Positions 23,599 through 32,980 of a stretch of 64,000 bases of DNA are shown here, piece after piece (within the stretch, counting starts at the first letter, position 1; every line of letters begins with the position of its first letter). Made by a program: the position numbers and the translations under genes. The notes beneath the pieces were generated by a model. It searched no databases. It saw only the letters and a program-made list of their open reading frames with translations, and was not told the origin of the DNA. The DNA comes from Candidatus Methanoperedens sp. GTDB lineage: Archaea > Halobacteriota > Methanosarcinia > Methanosarcinales > Methanoperedenaceae. The stretch is from NCBI GenBank assembly GCA_023249105.1, contig JAHFDG010000012.1:62001-126000 (forward strand), read 5' to 3'.

Positions 23599-25434
23599 TT
23601 AAGTTTCAAGATTCAGCCGTAATGTGACGATAGATGGATTTTCCATGATACGATAAGCTGAATCTGTGTCTTTTCCTATTTTCACATCCCCCTTCCTTCC
23701 CACAGTCGCTGTTAAAAGATAATCTTCACCGCTATACACATCCACGGTTTCACCGGATAGTCCCTTGACTGTCAGTATCACGTACTTTTTAGTACGCTCA
23801 ACTGCGGGTATATAACTCGAAATCTCTTGTTTGCCGGTTCTTTTCTTTTTTTCCTTCTCTCTGATATCAAGGTGAATCCCGAGTTTTCTTTCTATCTGGT
23901 CGATATTCTTTCCGCCTTTTCCGATAACACTCGCGATATCTTCCTCGTCAACATAAACTGTGGCGCTTGAATCTGAAACGACATCAACATCCACTTCGCT
24001 GCGAGTGTATCTTTGTATTTCTCTCTGTATCTCACCGACCGCCAGCGCCCAGGTGCCGGGACGTTCCATCTCAATTCCGGTGACAGGCATCACAACAACC
24101 TGTTCGCCGTACGTGTATATCTCATACTCGATATTCCCGGTCTCAAAGTCAGCTACGGTTATCACAGGCCGCGCCAGGTCCTGCTCGACCATCCCGTGAG
24201 GGACTTTCACCGTGAATTTAATATCATAGACCTTGGAAATTTCGCCTTTATCTATGAAAACCACGGTATCCACGACCTGTGGAATTATCCCGAGTTCAAC
24301 GCGCCCTATGAGTCTCTGTATTGCATCTACAGCCCTTGTAGCATGTACCACTCCAATCATCCCCACGCCCGCCATCCTCATGTCCGCGAATACCTGGAAA
24401 TCCCTGGTTTTCCTGACCTCATCATAAACAGTATAATCCGGTCTCACCAGCAGCAGGATATCCGCTGTTTTTTCCATATCGCCTCTTATCGGCGCATACT
24501 GCGTTATTGCATCGGTTACCTGTAAATCGCGGGGCGATTCCATTGTTTTCACGATGAAACCCTGCTCATGCAATACCTCAGCCACACTTGCAGCAAATGT
24601 GGATTTCCCGGCGCCGGGCGGACCTGCGACAAGCACTCCCCGCTGCCTTTCGATAATCCGTGCCTTAAGCTCCTTGCTCAGCCTGTAATCATCAAGCCGG
24701 ACGTTTGCTATGGGTCTTACCGCTGTTATTTCCATACCGTCTGAAAAAGGAGGCTGGGCAACGGCTATACGCATCGAGCCTATCTGGAACACCATTACCC
24801 CTTCGTATTCTATTTCCAGATGCGATTCAGGGTCTCGTTTTGCCCTTTCAATAAGTTCCTTTATAATCGTATGAAGCTCTGATTCTGAAGAGACACTGTC
24901 CCTTATCTTTACAAGTTTCTGTTTCCCCACGCTGCCCTTTTTCGCCATCGGAATAACATTTGCCTTAAGGTGCACGGAAAGAGTATCATCCGTGAAAAAG
25001 TCTTCAATCGTGAGGGATTTTAACTCTTCCATAAGCGGAATAAGGTATTCCACGTTCAACCCTTTGGCCCGGGCGACTTCAGCCTGCACCCTGTCGCTTG
25101 TAATAAAAATCGCGTTATTCTCAACTGCCACAGCGCGTATCATCGAATCTATCTCGCCTGAAGATGCGAGCTTTATCTGTTCGAGGGAGGGTCTCTTTCC
25201 TGTAAACTCAAGACTTATTTCCCCATTCTTTGCCATGTCGCTTAGTTCTTTTAATTCCTCAAGCCCTTTGAACCCTGTTTCTTTTCCACGGTTTGCCTGC
25301 GCTTCCAATTCGGAAACGAGGGCTTCAGGAACAATGACCCTTGCGATCTTAAACTCCCCGGCTTTCAATTTTGTAGTAATGCGCCCATCAATGACAACAC
25401 TTGTATCAGGAACTATAGAAAACTCCTCATTCAT
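23599..25434 (-). CDS. PINc/VapC-type ATPase with KH domain
   Basis: The 611-residue protein combines a PIN nuclease domain (VPDTSVVIDGRITTKL at the start; acidic residues in GEIDSMIRAVAVENNAIFITSDRVQAEVARA), a type II/IV secretion-type ATPase (Walker A GPPGAGKSTFA near residue 269; Asp box LLLVRPDYTVYDEVRKT; GVVHATRAVDAIQRL), and a KH RNA-binding domain (DEEDIASVIGKGGKNIDQIERKLG near residue 505). This fusion is restricted to archaea and a few bacteria and is thought to act in RNA or ribosome quality control. The strict role is unknown. It is divergent from the glnA leader. Confidence 0.9.
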   Translation of the reverse strand: MNEEFSIVPDTSVVIDGRITTKLKAGEFKIARVIVPEALVSELEAQANRGKETGFKGLEELKELSDMAKNGEISLEFTGKRPSLEQIKLASSGEIDSMIRAVAVENNAIFITSDRVQAEVARAKGLNVEYLIPLMEELKSLTIEDFFTDDTLSVHLKANVIPMAKKGSVGKQKLVKIRDSVSSESELHTIIKELIERAKRDPESHLEIEYEGVMVFQIGSMRIAVAQPPFSDGMEITAVRPIANVRLDDYRLSKELKARIIERQRGVLVAGPPGAGKSTFAASVAEVLHEQGFIVKTMESPRDLQVTDAITQYAPIRGDMEKTADILLLVRPDYTVYDEVRKTRDFQVFADMRMAGVGMIGVVHATRAVDAIQRLIGRVELGIIPQVVDTVVFIDKGEISKVYDIKFTVKVPHGMVEQDLARPVITVADFETGNIEYEIYTYGEQVVVMPVTGIEMERPGTWALAVGEIQREIQRYTRSEVDVDVVSDSSATVYVDEEDIASVIGKGGKNIDQIERKLGIHLDIREKEKKKRTGKQEISSYIPAVERTKKYVILTVKGLSGETVDVYSGEDYLLTATVGRKGDVKIGKDTDSAYRIMENPSIVTLRLNLET

Positions 25435-25559
25435 AATAATACAGATAATTCTTTTGATGCTAAATATATTCTGTGGCAGTGAATTATTAATGTAGTATCC
25501 GGATATTTTTTAATCCGTGACATCTGCCCAAATCCATACCATCCGAATTTATAGAAAAC

Positions 25560-25567
25560 TATATAAG
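25560..25567 (+). promoter_or_regulatory. TATA element of the glnA leader transcript
   Basis: TATATAAG preceded by a purine-rich GAAAAC stretch (BRE-like). Transcription would start about 25-30 bases downstream, near 25587-25592, which is where the 5' arm of the long leader stem begins. The leader before glnA would be about 285 bases. Confidence 0.6.
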
Positions 25568-25590
25568 TAGGTAAACGGTAGCTTATAGTC

Positions 25591-25698
25591 GGTCTTGACA
25601 TATCCTTTGAGGCAACCTCTCAATTTGGGAAAATACATTGTGACAGTTGATTCAAAGTTAGCGAATCTACAAAGGGTCTGAAAGGATATGTTGGGATC
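25591..25698 (+). ncRNA. structured leader RNA upstream of glnA (candidate riboswitch or small RNA)
   Basis: Bases 25591-25608 pair with 25681-25698 in an 18-bp stem; the inner 11 pairs (ACATATCCTTT with AAAGGATATGT) are perfect Watson-Crick and the outer ones include several G-U pairs. Inside are a GAGG-CAA-CCTC hairpin (25609-25619) and an eight-pair stem with one mismatch (GTTGATTC 25646-25653 with GAATCTAC 25663-25670). The predicted transcription start coincides with the 5' end of the outer stem. I do not recognise a known riboswitch class. A strong ribosome site and a 37-codon ORF follow within 10 bases, so the element could control that ORF, glnA, or act as an independent small RNA. 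Confidence 0.55.
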
Positions 25699-25719
25699 AC
25701 AACTTCAAAGGAGAAAAAA

Positions 25720-25833
25720 ATGATAGCACCTGAAAAGTTTCCAGATTCCGCAAAAGATAATGGTATAGAAAGGATAATTGCACAGGCAAGATATGCAATT
25801 CGAAAAGCTGTAATAACACAGAATGATTTATAA
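25720..25833 (+). CDS. 37-residue upstream ORF between the leader RNA and glnA
   Basis: An ATG at 25720 with AAAGGAG six bases before it opens 37 codons (begins MIAPEKFPDSAKDNGIER, ends TQNDL) and stops 41 bases before glnA. The peptide is soluble, with an amphipathic middle (IERIIAQARYAIRKAV). Small proteins that bind and modulate glutamine synthetase are known in Methanosarcina (sP26), but no sequence relation can be claimed here. It could be a functional small protein or a leader peptide that senses translation. Confidence 0.6.
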   Translation: MIAPEKFPDSAKDNGIERIIAQARYAIRKAVITQNDL

Positions 25834-25874
25834 CTACAAATAGTAATAAAGTTGAAAAGAATAAGTGATAAAAT

Positions 25875-27206
25875 ATGATTAAAACAAACGAAGATGTATT
25901 AAAATCGATAGAGGAAAACCAGGTACGATTTTTAAGATTGCAATTCGTTGACATTGGGGGAATGGTCAAGAACGTGGGCATCCCTGTATCACAGGCAGAA
26001 AAAGCCCTGAAATCAGGAATAGCATTTGACGGTTCTTCAATCGAGGGCTTTGTCAGGATAGAAGAATCCGACATGATACTAAAACCCGATATAAATACTT
26101 ATCAGATCCTTCCATGGGAAGTTAGCGGCGGTAAGGTAGCAAGGCTGATATGTGATGTTCACAGGCCGGACGGAAAACCCTTCGAAGGCGACCCACGCTA
26201 TGTTTTAAAGAGAGCGATACAGGCAGCCGCCAAAAAAGGTTTCGTCATGAACAACGGTCCTGAACTTGAATTCTTTTTCTTCAAGAGAAAAGATGGAAAG
26301 GCGATCAGTCCCCCGGAACCTCATGACTTTGGAGGTTACTTTGATTTCCCTCCTATCGACCAGGCTGAAGAAACACGACAAAATATTGTCGTAGCGCTTG
26401 AGAAAATGGGTTTCAACATTGAAGCTTCTCATCATGAGGTCTCAATAGGACAGCATGAGATAGATTTCAAATACGCAGATGCGTTAAAAACAGCGGATAA
26501 TGTCATCACATTCAAGTTCGTTACAAAAACTATCGCACAGAAAAACGACCTGCATGCCTCCTTTATGCCAAAGCCCGTTTTCGGCATCAACGGTTCAGGT
26601 ATGCACACGAACATATCCCTTTTCAAAGGGAACAATAACGCTTTCTATGACAAGAATAAGGACATGGAAGTGAGCGACACGCTGCGATATTTCGTAGGCG
26701 GGTTGAAGAAGCACGTAAAATCCTTTACAGCGGTAACAAACCCAATAGTGAACTCATATAAGAGAATAGTACCTGGTTATGAAGCGCCTGTGTATATCGC
26801 ATGGTCGGGAGCCAACCGCTCATCCATGATACGCATCCCCGCAGCCAGGGGCATGAGCACACGTGTGGAACTCAGGAGCCCTGACCCGTCATGCAATCCA
26901 TACCTGTCCTTCGCTGTTATCTTGATGGCAGGGCTTGACGGCGTGGAGAACCAGATTGACCCGGGCGAGCCAACCACGCTTAACCTCTTCCACCTGAACG
27001 AAGAAGAGCGAAAGAGTCATGGAATAGAATCGCTCCCCGGAAGTCTGAAGGAAGCGCTGGATTTTCTGGAAACCGATAGCATAATAAAGGATGCCCTCGG
27101 AGAACATGTATATACTGATTTCATGAGGCTTGGAAGAGCTGAATGGGATGCATACAGGACAAGTGTACATGATTGGGAACTTAACCGCTACCTGAATATC
27201 GTGTAA
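25875..27206 (+). CDS. glnA: glutamine synthetase, type I
   Basis: The 443-residue enzyme carries the GSI motifs: QFVDIGGMVKNVGIP, the DGSSIEGFVRIEESDMIL segment, NGPELEFFFFKR (metal glutamates), GSGMHTNISLF (ATP and glutamate site), and NRSSMIRIPAARGMSTRVELRSPDPSCNPYLSFA. It condenses ammonium and glutamate using ATP. At 443 residues it lacks the inserts of the larger GSI-beta form, so adenylylation control is unlikely; regulation by 2-oxoglutarate, PII-type proteins and NrpR is known in this group. nrpR follows 9 bases downstream. The leader contains a structured RNA and a small ORF. Confidence 0.97.
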   Translation: MIKTNEDVLKSIEENQVRFLRLQFVDIGGMVKNVGIPVSQAEKALKSGIAFDGSSIEGFVRIEESDMILKPDINTYQILPWEVSGGKVARLICDVHRPDGKPFEGDPRYVLKRAIQAAAKKGFVMNNGPELEFFFFKRKDGKAISPPEPHDFGGYFDFPPIDQAEETRQNIVVALEKMGFNIEASHHEVSIGQHEIDFKYADALKTADNVITFKFVTKTIAQKNDLHASFMPKPVFGINGSGMHTNISLFKGNNNAFYDKNKDMEVSDTLRYFVGGLKKHVKSFTAVTNPIVNSYKRIVPGYEAPVYIAWSGANRSSMIRIPAARGMSTRVELRSPDPSCNPYLSFAVILMAGLDGVENQIDPGEPTTLNLFHLNEEERKSHGIESLPGSLKEALDFLETDSIIKDALGEHVYTDFMRLGRAEWDAYRTSVHDWELNRYLNIV

Positions 27207-27215
27207 AAAGGTGAA

Positions 27216-28205
27216 ATGAACACAACTACTATCGACTCAATGGTTCAGAGGAAACTCATAGAGATACTGAGGATACTCTTCGAGAACAAAGAACCGATAG
27301 GAGCGCGGTTGATAGCAGACAGGATGAATGAACGCGGATACCCCATTGGTGAACGGGGTGTCCGTTATCACCTCCGTATCCTGGATGAGCGCGGCCTCAC
27401 GCAGCGGCAGGGTTATGACGGCAGGATAATTACTGAAAGAGGGATAAATGAATTGAATAACGCGCTTGTTGGGGACAGGCTGGGTTTCATCATTACGAGG
27501 ATTGAGAAACTTATCTACGATACCACTTTTGACCTCAAGACCGGGCAGGGGACAGTGATAATCAACACTTCGATAATAGATAAGAAAGATGTTGACAAAA
27601 CTTTAGAGATAATGCGGCATGTGATTTATGAAGGTTATTCTTTCAGCCCGTACATCAAATTAATGGAGGAAGGGGAAGAGGCTATGGATATTGATATCCC
27701 CACTGGTAAAATAGGGATAGCTACCATGTGCAGTATAACGATTGACGGGATTTTACTTAAGAGCGGGATTCCTGTAACACCTAAATATGGCGGCTTATTG
27801 AACGTGAAAAACAGGAAACCTGTGGGGTTTGAGGATATTATTGTTTATAACGGGACTTCGATTGACCCAATGCGTATTTTTATTTCAAAAAAGATGACAG
27901 GGGTTCTTGATGCTGTGGATACAGGTTCTGGCATGCTTCTTGCAAACCTGCGGGAGATTCCGGCATCGGCGGTCACAGAATCTGAAAAAATCCTTGAATC
28001 CGCAACAAGTTTTGGTATTTCAAATGTTGTGGAAATCGGGAAGCCCGGAAAATCGTTACTTAATGCGCCTGTTGAGACGGGGAAAGTGGGTGTGGCGGTT
28101 TATGCGGGCACGAATATAATGGCGGCAGTTGAAGAGAGAGGGATTAATGTCACAACTTATCCTATTTCTACTATTATGGATTTCAAGGAATTGAAGAAGT
28201 TGTAA
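27216..28205 (+). CDS. nrpR: nitrogen regulatory repressor NrpR (single NrpR domain)
   Basis: A 329-residue protein with an N-terminal winged helix (KLIEILRILFENKEPIGARLIADRMNERGYPIGERGVRYHLRILDERGL) and one NrpR (DUF128) ligand domain that binds 2-oxoglutarate (ITRIEKLIYDTTFDLKTGQGTVIINTSIID and GKIGIATMCSITIDGILLKSGIPVTPKYGG). It represses nitrogen-assimilation genes when nitrogen is ample. This is the single-domain form; a second NrpR domain partner may be elsewhere. Co-transcription with glnA suggests a feedback loop. I could not find a clear GGTA/GGAA-N6-TACC/TTCC operator in the glnA leader. Confidence 0.9.
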   Translation: MNTTTIDSMVQRKLIEILRILFENKEPIGARLIADRMNERGYPIGERGVRYHLRILDERGLTQRQGYDGRIITERGINELNNALVGDRLGFIITRIEKLIYDTTFDLKTGQGTVIINTSIIDKKDVDKTLEIMRHVIYEGYSFSPYIKLMEEGEEAMDIDIPTGKIGIATMCSITIDGILLKSGIPVTPKYGGLLNVKNRKPVGFEDIIVYNGTSIDPMRIFISKKMTGVLDAVDTGSGMLLANLREIPASAVTESEKILESATSFGISNVVEIGKPGKSLLNAPVETGKVGVAVYAGTNIMAAVEERGINVTTYPISTIMDFKELKKL

Positions 28206-28275
28206 GGTTTTAGGGCATTGGAATTGTTGATATGACGGGGAATAATCCTTGATGTTCTAAAACGCTATATACAGG

Positions 28276-28294
28276 CCTCGTACATCGTACGGGG
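28276..28294 (+). terminator. hairpin after nrpR
   Basis: CCTCGTAC and GTACGGGG arms with an ATC loop form an eight-pair stem (one G-U pair), 71 bases after the nrpR stop. It could end the glnA-nrpR transcript, although only TTTG follows. The rest of the 275-base gap up to 28480 shows no gene I can support. Confidence 0.35.
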
Positions 28295-28480
28295 TTTGTG
28301 ACTTGCGCCTCAACTTTACAACAAATATTATAAAATCCTGGCGCCGCAAAACCGGAAAAACCATCACTCCTCCGGGAATGCAAAACCATCATTCATCCTT
28401 CTTCATGCCCCGCCGATTCAATTGATGTCCGATAATCAAATCAGGAAAGGATATGTATTACAATAAACCATCTACACTAC

Positions 28481-29146
28481 ATGGAAAAACCCGGCGACAA
28501 ATTCAAATGCTACCTTGTAAGCTGGAAAGAGTCTTACTTGCTTGCAAAGCTCCTTGCGCGCAAAATTAAAAGCTCTGGGTTCAAACCCGACCTTGTAATA
28601 GGTATAGCAAGAGGAGGACTTGTCCCGGCGCGTGTTGTATGTGATTTTCTTCTCATAAGAGACCTTGCCGCCGTAAAAATCGAACACTGGGGAATCGCGG
28701 CAACGCTCGGAAAAGCCGTGATAAAGTTCCCTCTTCCTGTGGACATATCAGGAAAAAATGTGCTGATAGTGGACGATGTCGTAGATACCGGGGATACATA
28801 TGCCGTGCTTATGGATTATTTAAAGGAAAAAAATCCGAAAGAGGTCAAGACGGCAGTCCTTCACTATAAAACCTGCTCGACCAGCATCCCGGATTACTGG
28901 GCAGAGAAGCAGGATAAATGGCAATGGATAATATATCCCTGGGCTGTTTATGAGGATTTGACAGGTTTTATTATAAAAGTCCTGGCCGGACCCATGACGC
29001 TTCTTGATATCAAAAAAGCCCTGATGGGCGATTACGGCATAAAGACCTCAAAAAAAGACCTCCTTGAAATATTGAATGACATGCATGCAGACGGGAAAAT
29101 CCGGAAATTAAAAAAAGGGAGAAAGGAAAACCTGTGGGTTTCCTGA
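28481..29146 (+). CDS. phosphoribosyltransferase with winged-helix-like C-terminus
   Basis: Residues 1-150 form a type I phosphoribosyltransferase: DLVIGIARGGLVPARVVCDFL and the PRPP-binding loop VLIVDDVVDTGDT near residues 94-106. The segment IIYPWAVYEDL is typical of COG2236 hypoxanthine/xanthine-type members. Residues 160-221 (MTLLDIKKALMGDYGIKTSKKDLLEILNDMHADGKIRKLKKGR) look like a winged helix and are an addition to the usual enzyme, so it may be a regulator that uses the enzyme fold as a sensor, as with PurR. Substrate not decided. Confidence 0.83.
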   Translation: MEKPGDKFKCYLVSWKESYLLAKLLARKIKSSGFKPDLVIGIARGGLVPARVVCDFLLIRDLAAVKIEHWGIAATLGKAVIKFPLPVDISGKNVLIVDDVVDTGDTYAVLMDYLKEKNPKEVKTAVLHYKTCSTSIPDYWAEKQDKWQWIIYPWAVYEDLTGFIIKVLAGPMTLLDIKKALMGDYGIKTSKKDLLEILNDMHADGKIRKLKKGRKENLWVS

Positions 29147-29260
29147 AGATATCTCAACCAACCGACAATTTGACAGCCCCACCCATCGGAATTCTTATAT
29201 AGAACAACAAACATTGATTTGCCAAAATAGCAGCCCGGTATTTGTATAATTATATTAGAT

Positions 29261-29270
29261 TTATATAATT
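29261..29270 (+). promoter_or_regulatory. TATA element of the thermosome gene
   Basis: TTATATAATT within a very AT-rich region, 56 bases upstream of the start codon, with a GGAGG ribosome site at 29311-29315. Placement is right for an archaeal promoter with a leader of about 35 bases. Confidence 0.5.
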
Positions 29271-29325
29271 AATCGGGAAATCAAAATAATATTACTAAAA
29301 ACTGGAATCAGGAGGATAATTATCT

Positions 29326-30972
29326 ATGGCAGCACAACTTGGCGGACAACCTATCATAATTTTAAGGGAAGGCACAGAGAGAACACGCGGGCAGGAAGCC
29401 AGAAACAATAATATCATGGCGGCAAAAGCAGTTGCAGATGCCGTGAGAACCACGCTGGGACCAAAGGGCATGGATAAAATGCTTGTGGGCGGCGGGAATA
29501 TTACAATTACAAACGACGGCGTCACCATCCTGCGGGAAATGGAAATAGAGCACCCGGCAGCAAAAATGCTTGTTGAGGTAGCAAAAACGCAGGATGATGA
29601 AGTCGGGGATGGCACTACTACAGCCGCAGTTCTTACAGGAGAATTACTGTCACGGGCCCAGGAATTATTGAACCTGGACCTCCACCCCACAATAATAGTA
29701 ACTGGCTACAGGATGGCCGCTGATAAGGCAATTGAACTCCTCAAGGACATCACCCACACCATTACGGAGAACGATGAGGAGCATCTGTTGAACATAGCAA
29801 GCACCGCAATGACAGGAAAGGGCGCTGAAGGTTCAAAAGAAAAACTTGCAAAAATTACAGTTGCTGCTATCAAATCCATTGTTGATGAGGAAGACGGGAA
29901 GAAAGTCGTAGATATTGATAATATTAAAATTGAGAAAAAGGTAGGAAAAAGCGTTGATGATTGCGAACTCATCAATGGTGTGGTTCTTGATAAAAATAAA
30001 GCCCACAACAGCATGCCAAATAAGGTTGCAGATGCCAAAATTGCGCTCATTACACGACCCATTGAATTTAGCAAAATGGAGCTTGAAGCGGAAATCAATA
30101 TATCAACGCCGGATGAGCTTTCAAAATATCTTGACCAGGAAGAACAGATTGTCCATGATATCGTGAACCGAATCGCTGCCAGCGGCGCCAATGTTGTGCT
30201 GTGCCAGCTCGGCATAGAAGACATCGCGCAGCATTACCTTGCAAAAGCGAATATTCTTGCAGTACAACGCGTTGAGAAAAAGGATATCGAGAAAGTTGCA
30301 AGGGCAAGCGGTGCAAATCTCATTACAAGCCTTGACGATTTTGACGCCTCTGATTTGGGAAGCGCGGAGCTTGTTGAATTGAAGGGGCATGGCGAGGATA
30401 AGATGCTTTATATTACAGAATGCAGCAATCCCAAAGCAGTATCAATCATTATCAGGGGCGGCACAGAGCATGTACTGGACAGCACTGAACGGGCTCTTGA
30501 AGATGCCTTAAGAGTTGTGGGCGTTGCAGTGGAAGATGGAAAACTGGTTGCGGGCGCAGGTTCACCTGAGATTGAGCTTGCCTTGCGGTTAAAGGACTAC
30601 GCTTCGACATTGAAAGGCAGGGAGCAGCTTTCTGTGGCAAAGTTTGCAGAGGCGCTTGAAATCATCCCGAAGACGCTTGCGGAAAATGCAGGCCTTGACC
30701 CTATTGATATGCTTGTGGAACTGCGGAGCCAGCATGAGAGGGGAAACAAGGATTCCGGGCTTAACGTATTCACAGGAAAAGCTGAAAATATGTGGAAGAA
30801 CGGGGTTATCGAGCCACTTCGCGTCAAGACGCAGGCTATCAACTCGGCGACCGAAACCGCCATTATGATATTGAGAATAGATGACGTGCTTGCTGCTTCA
30901 GGCGGCGGCGAACAGGGCGGAGCGTGCGGCATGGGTGGTATGGGAGGCATGCCTCCTGGTATGATGATGTAA
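29326..30972 (+). CDS. ths: thermosome subunit (group II chaperonin)
   Basis: The 548-residue subunit shows all chaperonin signatures: [15 protein letters not shown] near the start, the ATP-site [15 protein letters not shown], the apical domain around residues 200-370, [36 protein letters not shown] and the equatorial ending [13 protein letters not shown] followed by a GGM-rich tail. It assembles double rings that fold proteins in the cytosol with a built-in lid. A GGAGG ribosome site is present 10 bases upstream. A second subunit gene, common in Methanosarcinales, is not in the window. Confidence 0.97.
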   Translation: MAAQLGGQPIIILREGTERTRGQEARNNNIMAAKAVADAVRTTLGPKGMDKMLVGGGNITITNDGVTILREMEIEHPAAKMLVEVAKTQDDEVGDGTTTAAVLTGELLSRAQELLNLDLHPTIIVTGYRMAADKAIELLKDITHTITENDEEHLLNIASTAMTGKGAEGSKEKLAKITVAAIKSIVDEEDGKKVVDIDNIKIEKKVGKSVDDCELINGVVLDKNKAHNSMPNKVADAKIALITRPIEFSKMELEAEINISTPDELSKYLDQEEQIVHDIVNRIAASGANVVLCQLGIEDIAQHYLAKANILAVQRVEKKDIEKVARASGANLITSLDDFDASDLGSAELVELKGHGEDKMLYITECSNPKAVSIIIRGGTEHVLDSTERALEDALRVVGVAVEDGKLVAGAGSPEIELALRLKDYASTLKGREQLSVAKFAEALEIIPKTLAENAGLDPIDMLVELRSQHERGNKDSGLNVFTGKAENMWKNGVIEPLRVKTQAINSATETAIMILRIDDVLAASGGGEQGGACGMGGMGGMPPGMMM

Positions 30973-31093
30973 AAGCCCGGCTGCTTTTACACCTGTTTGG
31001 AGCTGGCATTGGAATAGGCAATGTATAATTGAGATACTTGCCTTATCCTTTAATTTTTTGACTATAACTAAAAAAAGCTGAAGAATTTGATTT

Positions 31094-31363
31094 TTATTTT
31101 GACAGCACAATTTCAATAATAGATACGTTGGAATCTCCCCTATCCGTGGCGATTTTCTCAGTACCTATTTTTATATCCTTTATTTTGGATTCAGGCAGGA
31201 ACCTGTTCCTTGAAACTTCCACTGCATCCACTGCCCTTGATATTGCTTTTCCCCTGGCTTTGACTGAAACTTCAGATGCGCCGTTGTTAAATTGTGTAAC
31301 TACCGCAAGAACATAGTTCATCACTGGTTTGTTTCCGATATATACTACGTTATCCTCTATCAT
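31094..31363 (-). CDS. albA: DNA/RNA-binding protein Alba
   Basis: Starting at 31363, where GGGAGGAC precedes the ATG, the product is 89 residues, the normal Alba length; the reading to 31441 adds residues unlike the family. Motifs are [41 protein letters not shown] and the final strand [11 protein letters not shown]. The lysine equivalent to the acetylation site in Sulfolobus is represented by the GNKP lysine. Alba coats DNA or RNA as dimers and shapes the chromosome. It is convergent with the thermosome gene. Confidence 0.92.
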   Translation of the reverse strand: MIEDNVVYIGNKPVMNYVLAVVTQFNNGASEVSVKARGKAISRAVDAVEVSRNRFLPESKIKDIKIGTEKIATDRGDSNVSIIEIVLSK

Positions 31364-31531
31364 ATTGTCCTCCCTGAATATCAGGTAATCAATTACTATG
31401 CCCCTACATATATTTTCCGAAATTTTTTGATAAAAAATCAATACTTATTGAAATGATTATCACATTCCCGCCATCAATAAAGGGCGCAAAAGCGTCTCCT
31501 TTATATCCATAAAGATACCACTAAAGAGACC

Positions 31532-32254
31532 ATGATTAAGCTCTCAGAACTTTACTCTGGCAAAGCAAAGACGGTTTTCAAAACAGACAATCCTGAAAAG
31601 CTGATAATGGAATTCAGGGACAGCCTGACGGCTTTTGATGGCAAGAAAAAAAGCGAAGCACCAAAAAAAGGATATTACAATGCCCAGATAGCCGCGAAGC
31701 TCTTGCAGCTTCTTGAGGAAAAAGGCATCAAGACACATTTTGACAGCATGCTTTCAGGAACTGAGATGGTCGTGGATGCAGTGGATATCATAAAAATCGA
31801 GGTAATTGTGAGGAATATCGCAGCCGGCTCACTTACCAAAAAATATCCTTTCAAGACCGGGCAGAAACTTGACCCTCCGATATTACTTTTCGATTATAAG
31901 AGCGATGAACATGGCGACCCGATGATTAATGAAGATATTGCGCTGGCGCTTGGGCTTGCAACGAAAGCTGAACTCGCAAAGATACGAAAGCTTGCACTTT
32001 CTATTAATTCGATACTTATTGATTATCTGGATGAGAGAAATCTAATGCTTCCTGACTTTAAACTTGAATTCGGACGGCGCAAAGGCAAGATAGTCCTGGC
32101 TGATGAGATATCATGCGATACATGCAGGTTCTGGGATAAAACAACAGGCGAATCCCTTGATAAGGATGTGTTCAGGTTTGATAAGGGAGACCTCGTTGCT
32201 GCTTACCGCGAGGTTGCAAGAAGGATAGTGCCTGAGATATTCAAGAAAAAATAG
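31532..32254 (+). CDS. purC: phosphoribosylaminoimidazole-succinocarboxamide synthase
   Basis: A 240-residue SAICAR synthetase: [37 protein letters not shown] binds ATP, followed by [31 protein letters not shown] and [32 protein letters not shown]. It joins aspartate to CAIR in purine synthesis in the cytosol. purE lies separately at 45.3 kb. A TATA-like TTTATATCC is about 30 bases upstream of the ATG. Confidence 0.96.
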   Translation: MIKLSELYSGKAKTVFKTDNPEKLIMEFRDSLTAFDGKKKSEAPKKGYYNAQIAAKLLQLLEEKGIKTHFDSMLSGTEMVVDAVDIIKIEVIVRNIAAGSLTKKYPFKTGQKLDPPILLFDYKSDEHGDPMINEDIALALGLATKAELAKIRKLALSINSILIDYLDERNLMLPDFKLEFGRRKGKIVLADEISCDTCRFWDKTTGESLDKDVFRFDKGDLVAAYREVARRIVPEIFKKK

Positions 32255-32255
32255 G

Positions 32256-32287
32256 CGCTTTGCGGTCTTTGCGCCTCAGCGGTGAGA
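32256..32287. repeat. CTTTGCG-type intergenic repeat
   Basis: The gap between purC and rpiA is almost filled by GGCGCTTTGCGGTCTTTGCG followed by CCTCAGCGGTGAG, a periodic sequence of the widely dispersed 'CTTTGCG' kind. Two convergent genes end on either side. It may be a spacer repeat without function. Confidence 0.5.
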
Positions 32288-32290
32288 ATC

Positions 32291-32974
32291 CTATGCTTTT
32301 AATATTTCCACTGAGCCGTCTTTTTTCCCGATGTAAACGACATCCACTTTAGTGAATATCCCGTGTTCCACGATGCCTGTGCACTGTGAAAGCGCCTTAT
32401 CCAGCGATTCCGGGTCGTCTATTTCCCCGAAATCGGCATCCATAATGAAATTCCCGTTATCCGAAATAACTGGGCCATCTTTATTGACACCCATGCGCAC
32501 AACAGCTTTTCCTCCCAATTTTGCAACCTGTTTTACTACCAATTTACGCGCAAATGGGATAACTTCAAGGGGAACCGGGTGATTCAAAACTTCGACGACT
32601 TTGGATTCATCCGCCACCACCACAAACTTTTTCGCAGATTGAGCTACGATTTTTTCCCTTGTATGCGCCGCGCCGCCTCCTTTGATTGCAATAAAATTGG
32701 CTATCTGGTCAGCTCCGTCAATTGCGATATCAAGCACCGGATGCTCGTCCAGCGTGGTGATGGGGATGCCGTTCTCTGCGGCAAGGAATGCGGACTGGTA
32801 GGATGTGGGTACGCCCTGGATTTTCAAACCTGAAGCTACACGTTTTCCGAGTTCTTTAATAGCGTATGCCGTGGTGGAACCTGTGCCGAGTCCTACGACC
32901 ATGTTGTTTTTGACGAGTTGGGCGGCTTTTTCACCCGCGGCTTGTTTGGGGTTGATTTGTAGGGGTTTTTTCAT
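32291..32974 (-). CDS. rpiA: ribose-5-phosphate isomerase A
   Basis: The 227-residue enzyme contains the RpiA motifs [64 protein letters not shown] and the final domain [17 protein letters not shown]. The catalytic glutamate lies in HTREKIVA. It interconverts ribose 5-phosphate and ribulose 5-phosphate. Its start lies 6 bases after the nuclease gene upstream, so the two could share a transcript though they are unrelated in composition. Confidence 0.95.
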   Translation of the reverse strand: MKKPLQINPKQAAGEKAAQLVKNNMVVGLGTGSTTAYAIKELGKRVASGLKIQGVPTSYQSAFLAAENGIPITTLDEHPVLDIAIDGADQIANFIAIKGGGAAHTREKIVAQSAKKFVVVADESKVVEVLNHPVPLEVIPFARKLVVKQVAKLGGKAVVRMGVNKDGPVISDNGNFIMDADFGEIDDPESLDKALSQCTGIVEHGIFTKVDVVYIGKKDGSVEILKA

Positions 32975-32980
32975 AAATTA

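Noticed and set aside
28578-28593. GGGTTCAAACCC, like a tRNA T-arm
   Set aside because: It lies inside the phosphoribosyltransferase coding sequence (SGFKPDL), and no acceptor, D or anticodon stem fits around it.
30973-31093. Small gene after the thermosome
   Set aside because: Only a weak AAAAGC/GCTTTT hairpin is seen; no frame with a ribosome site.
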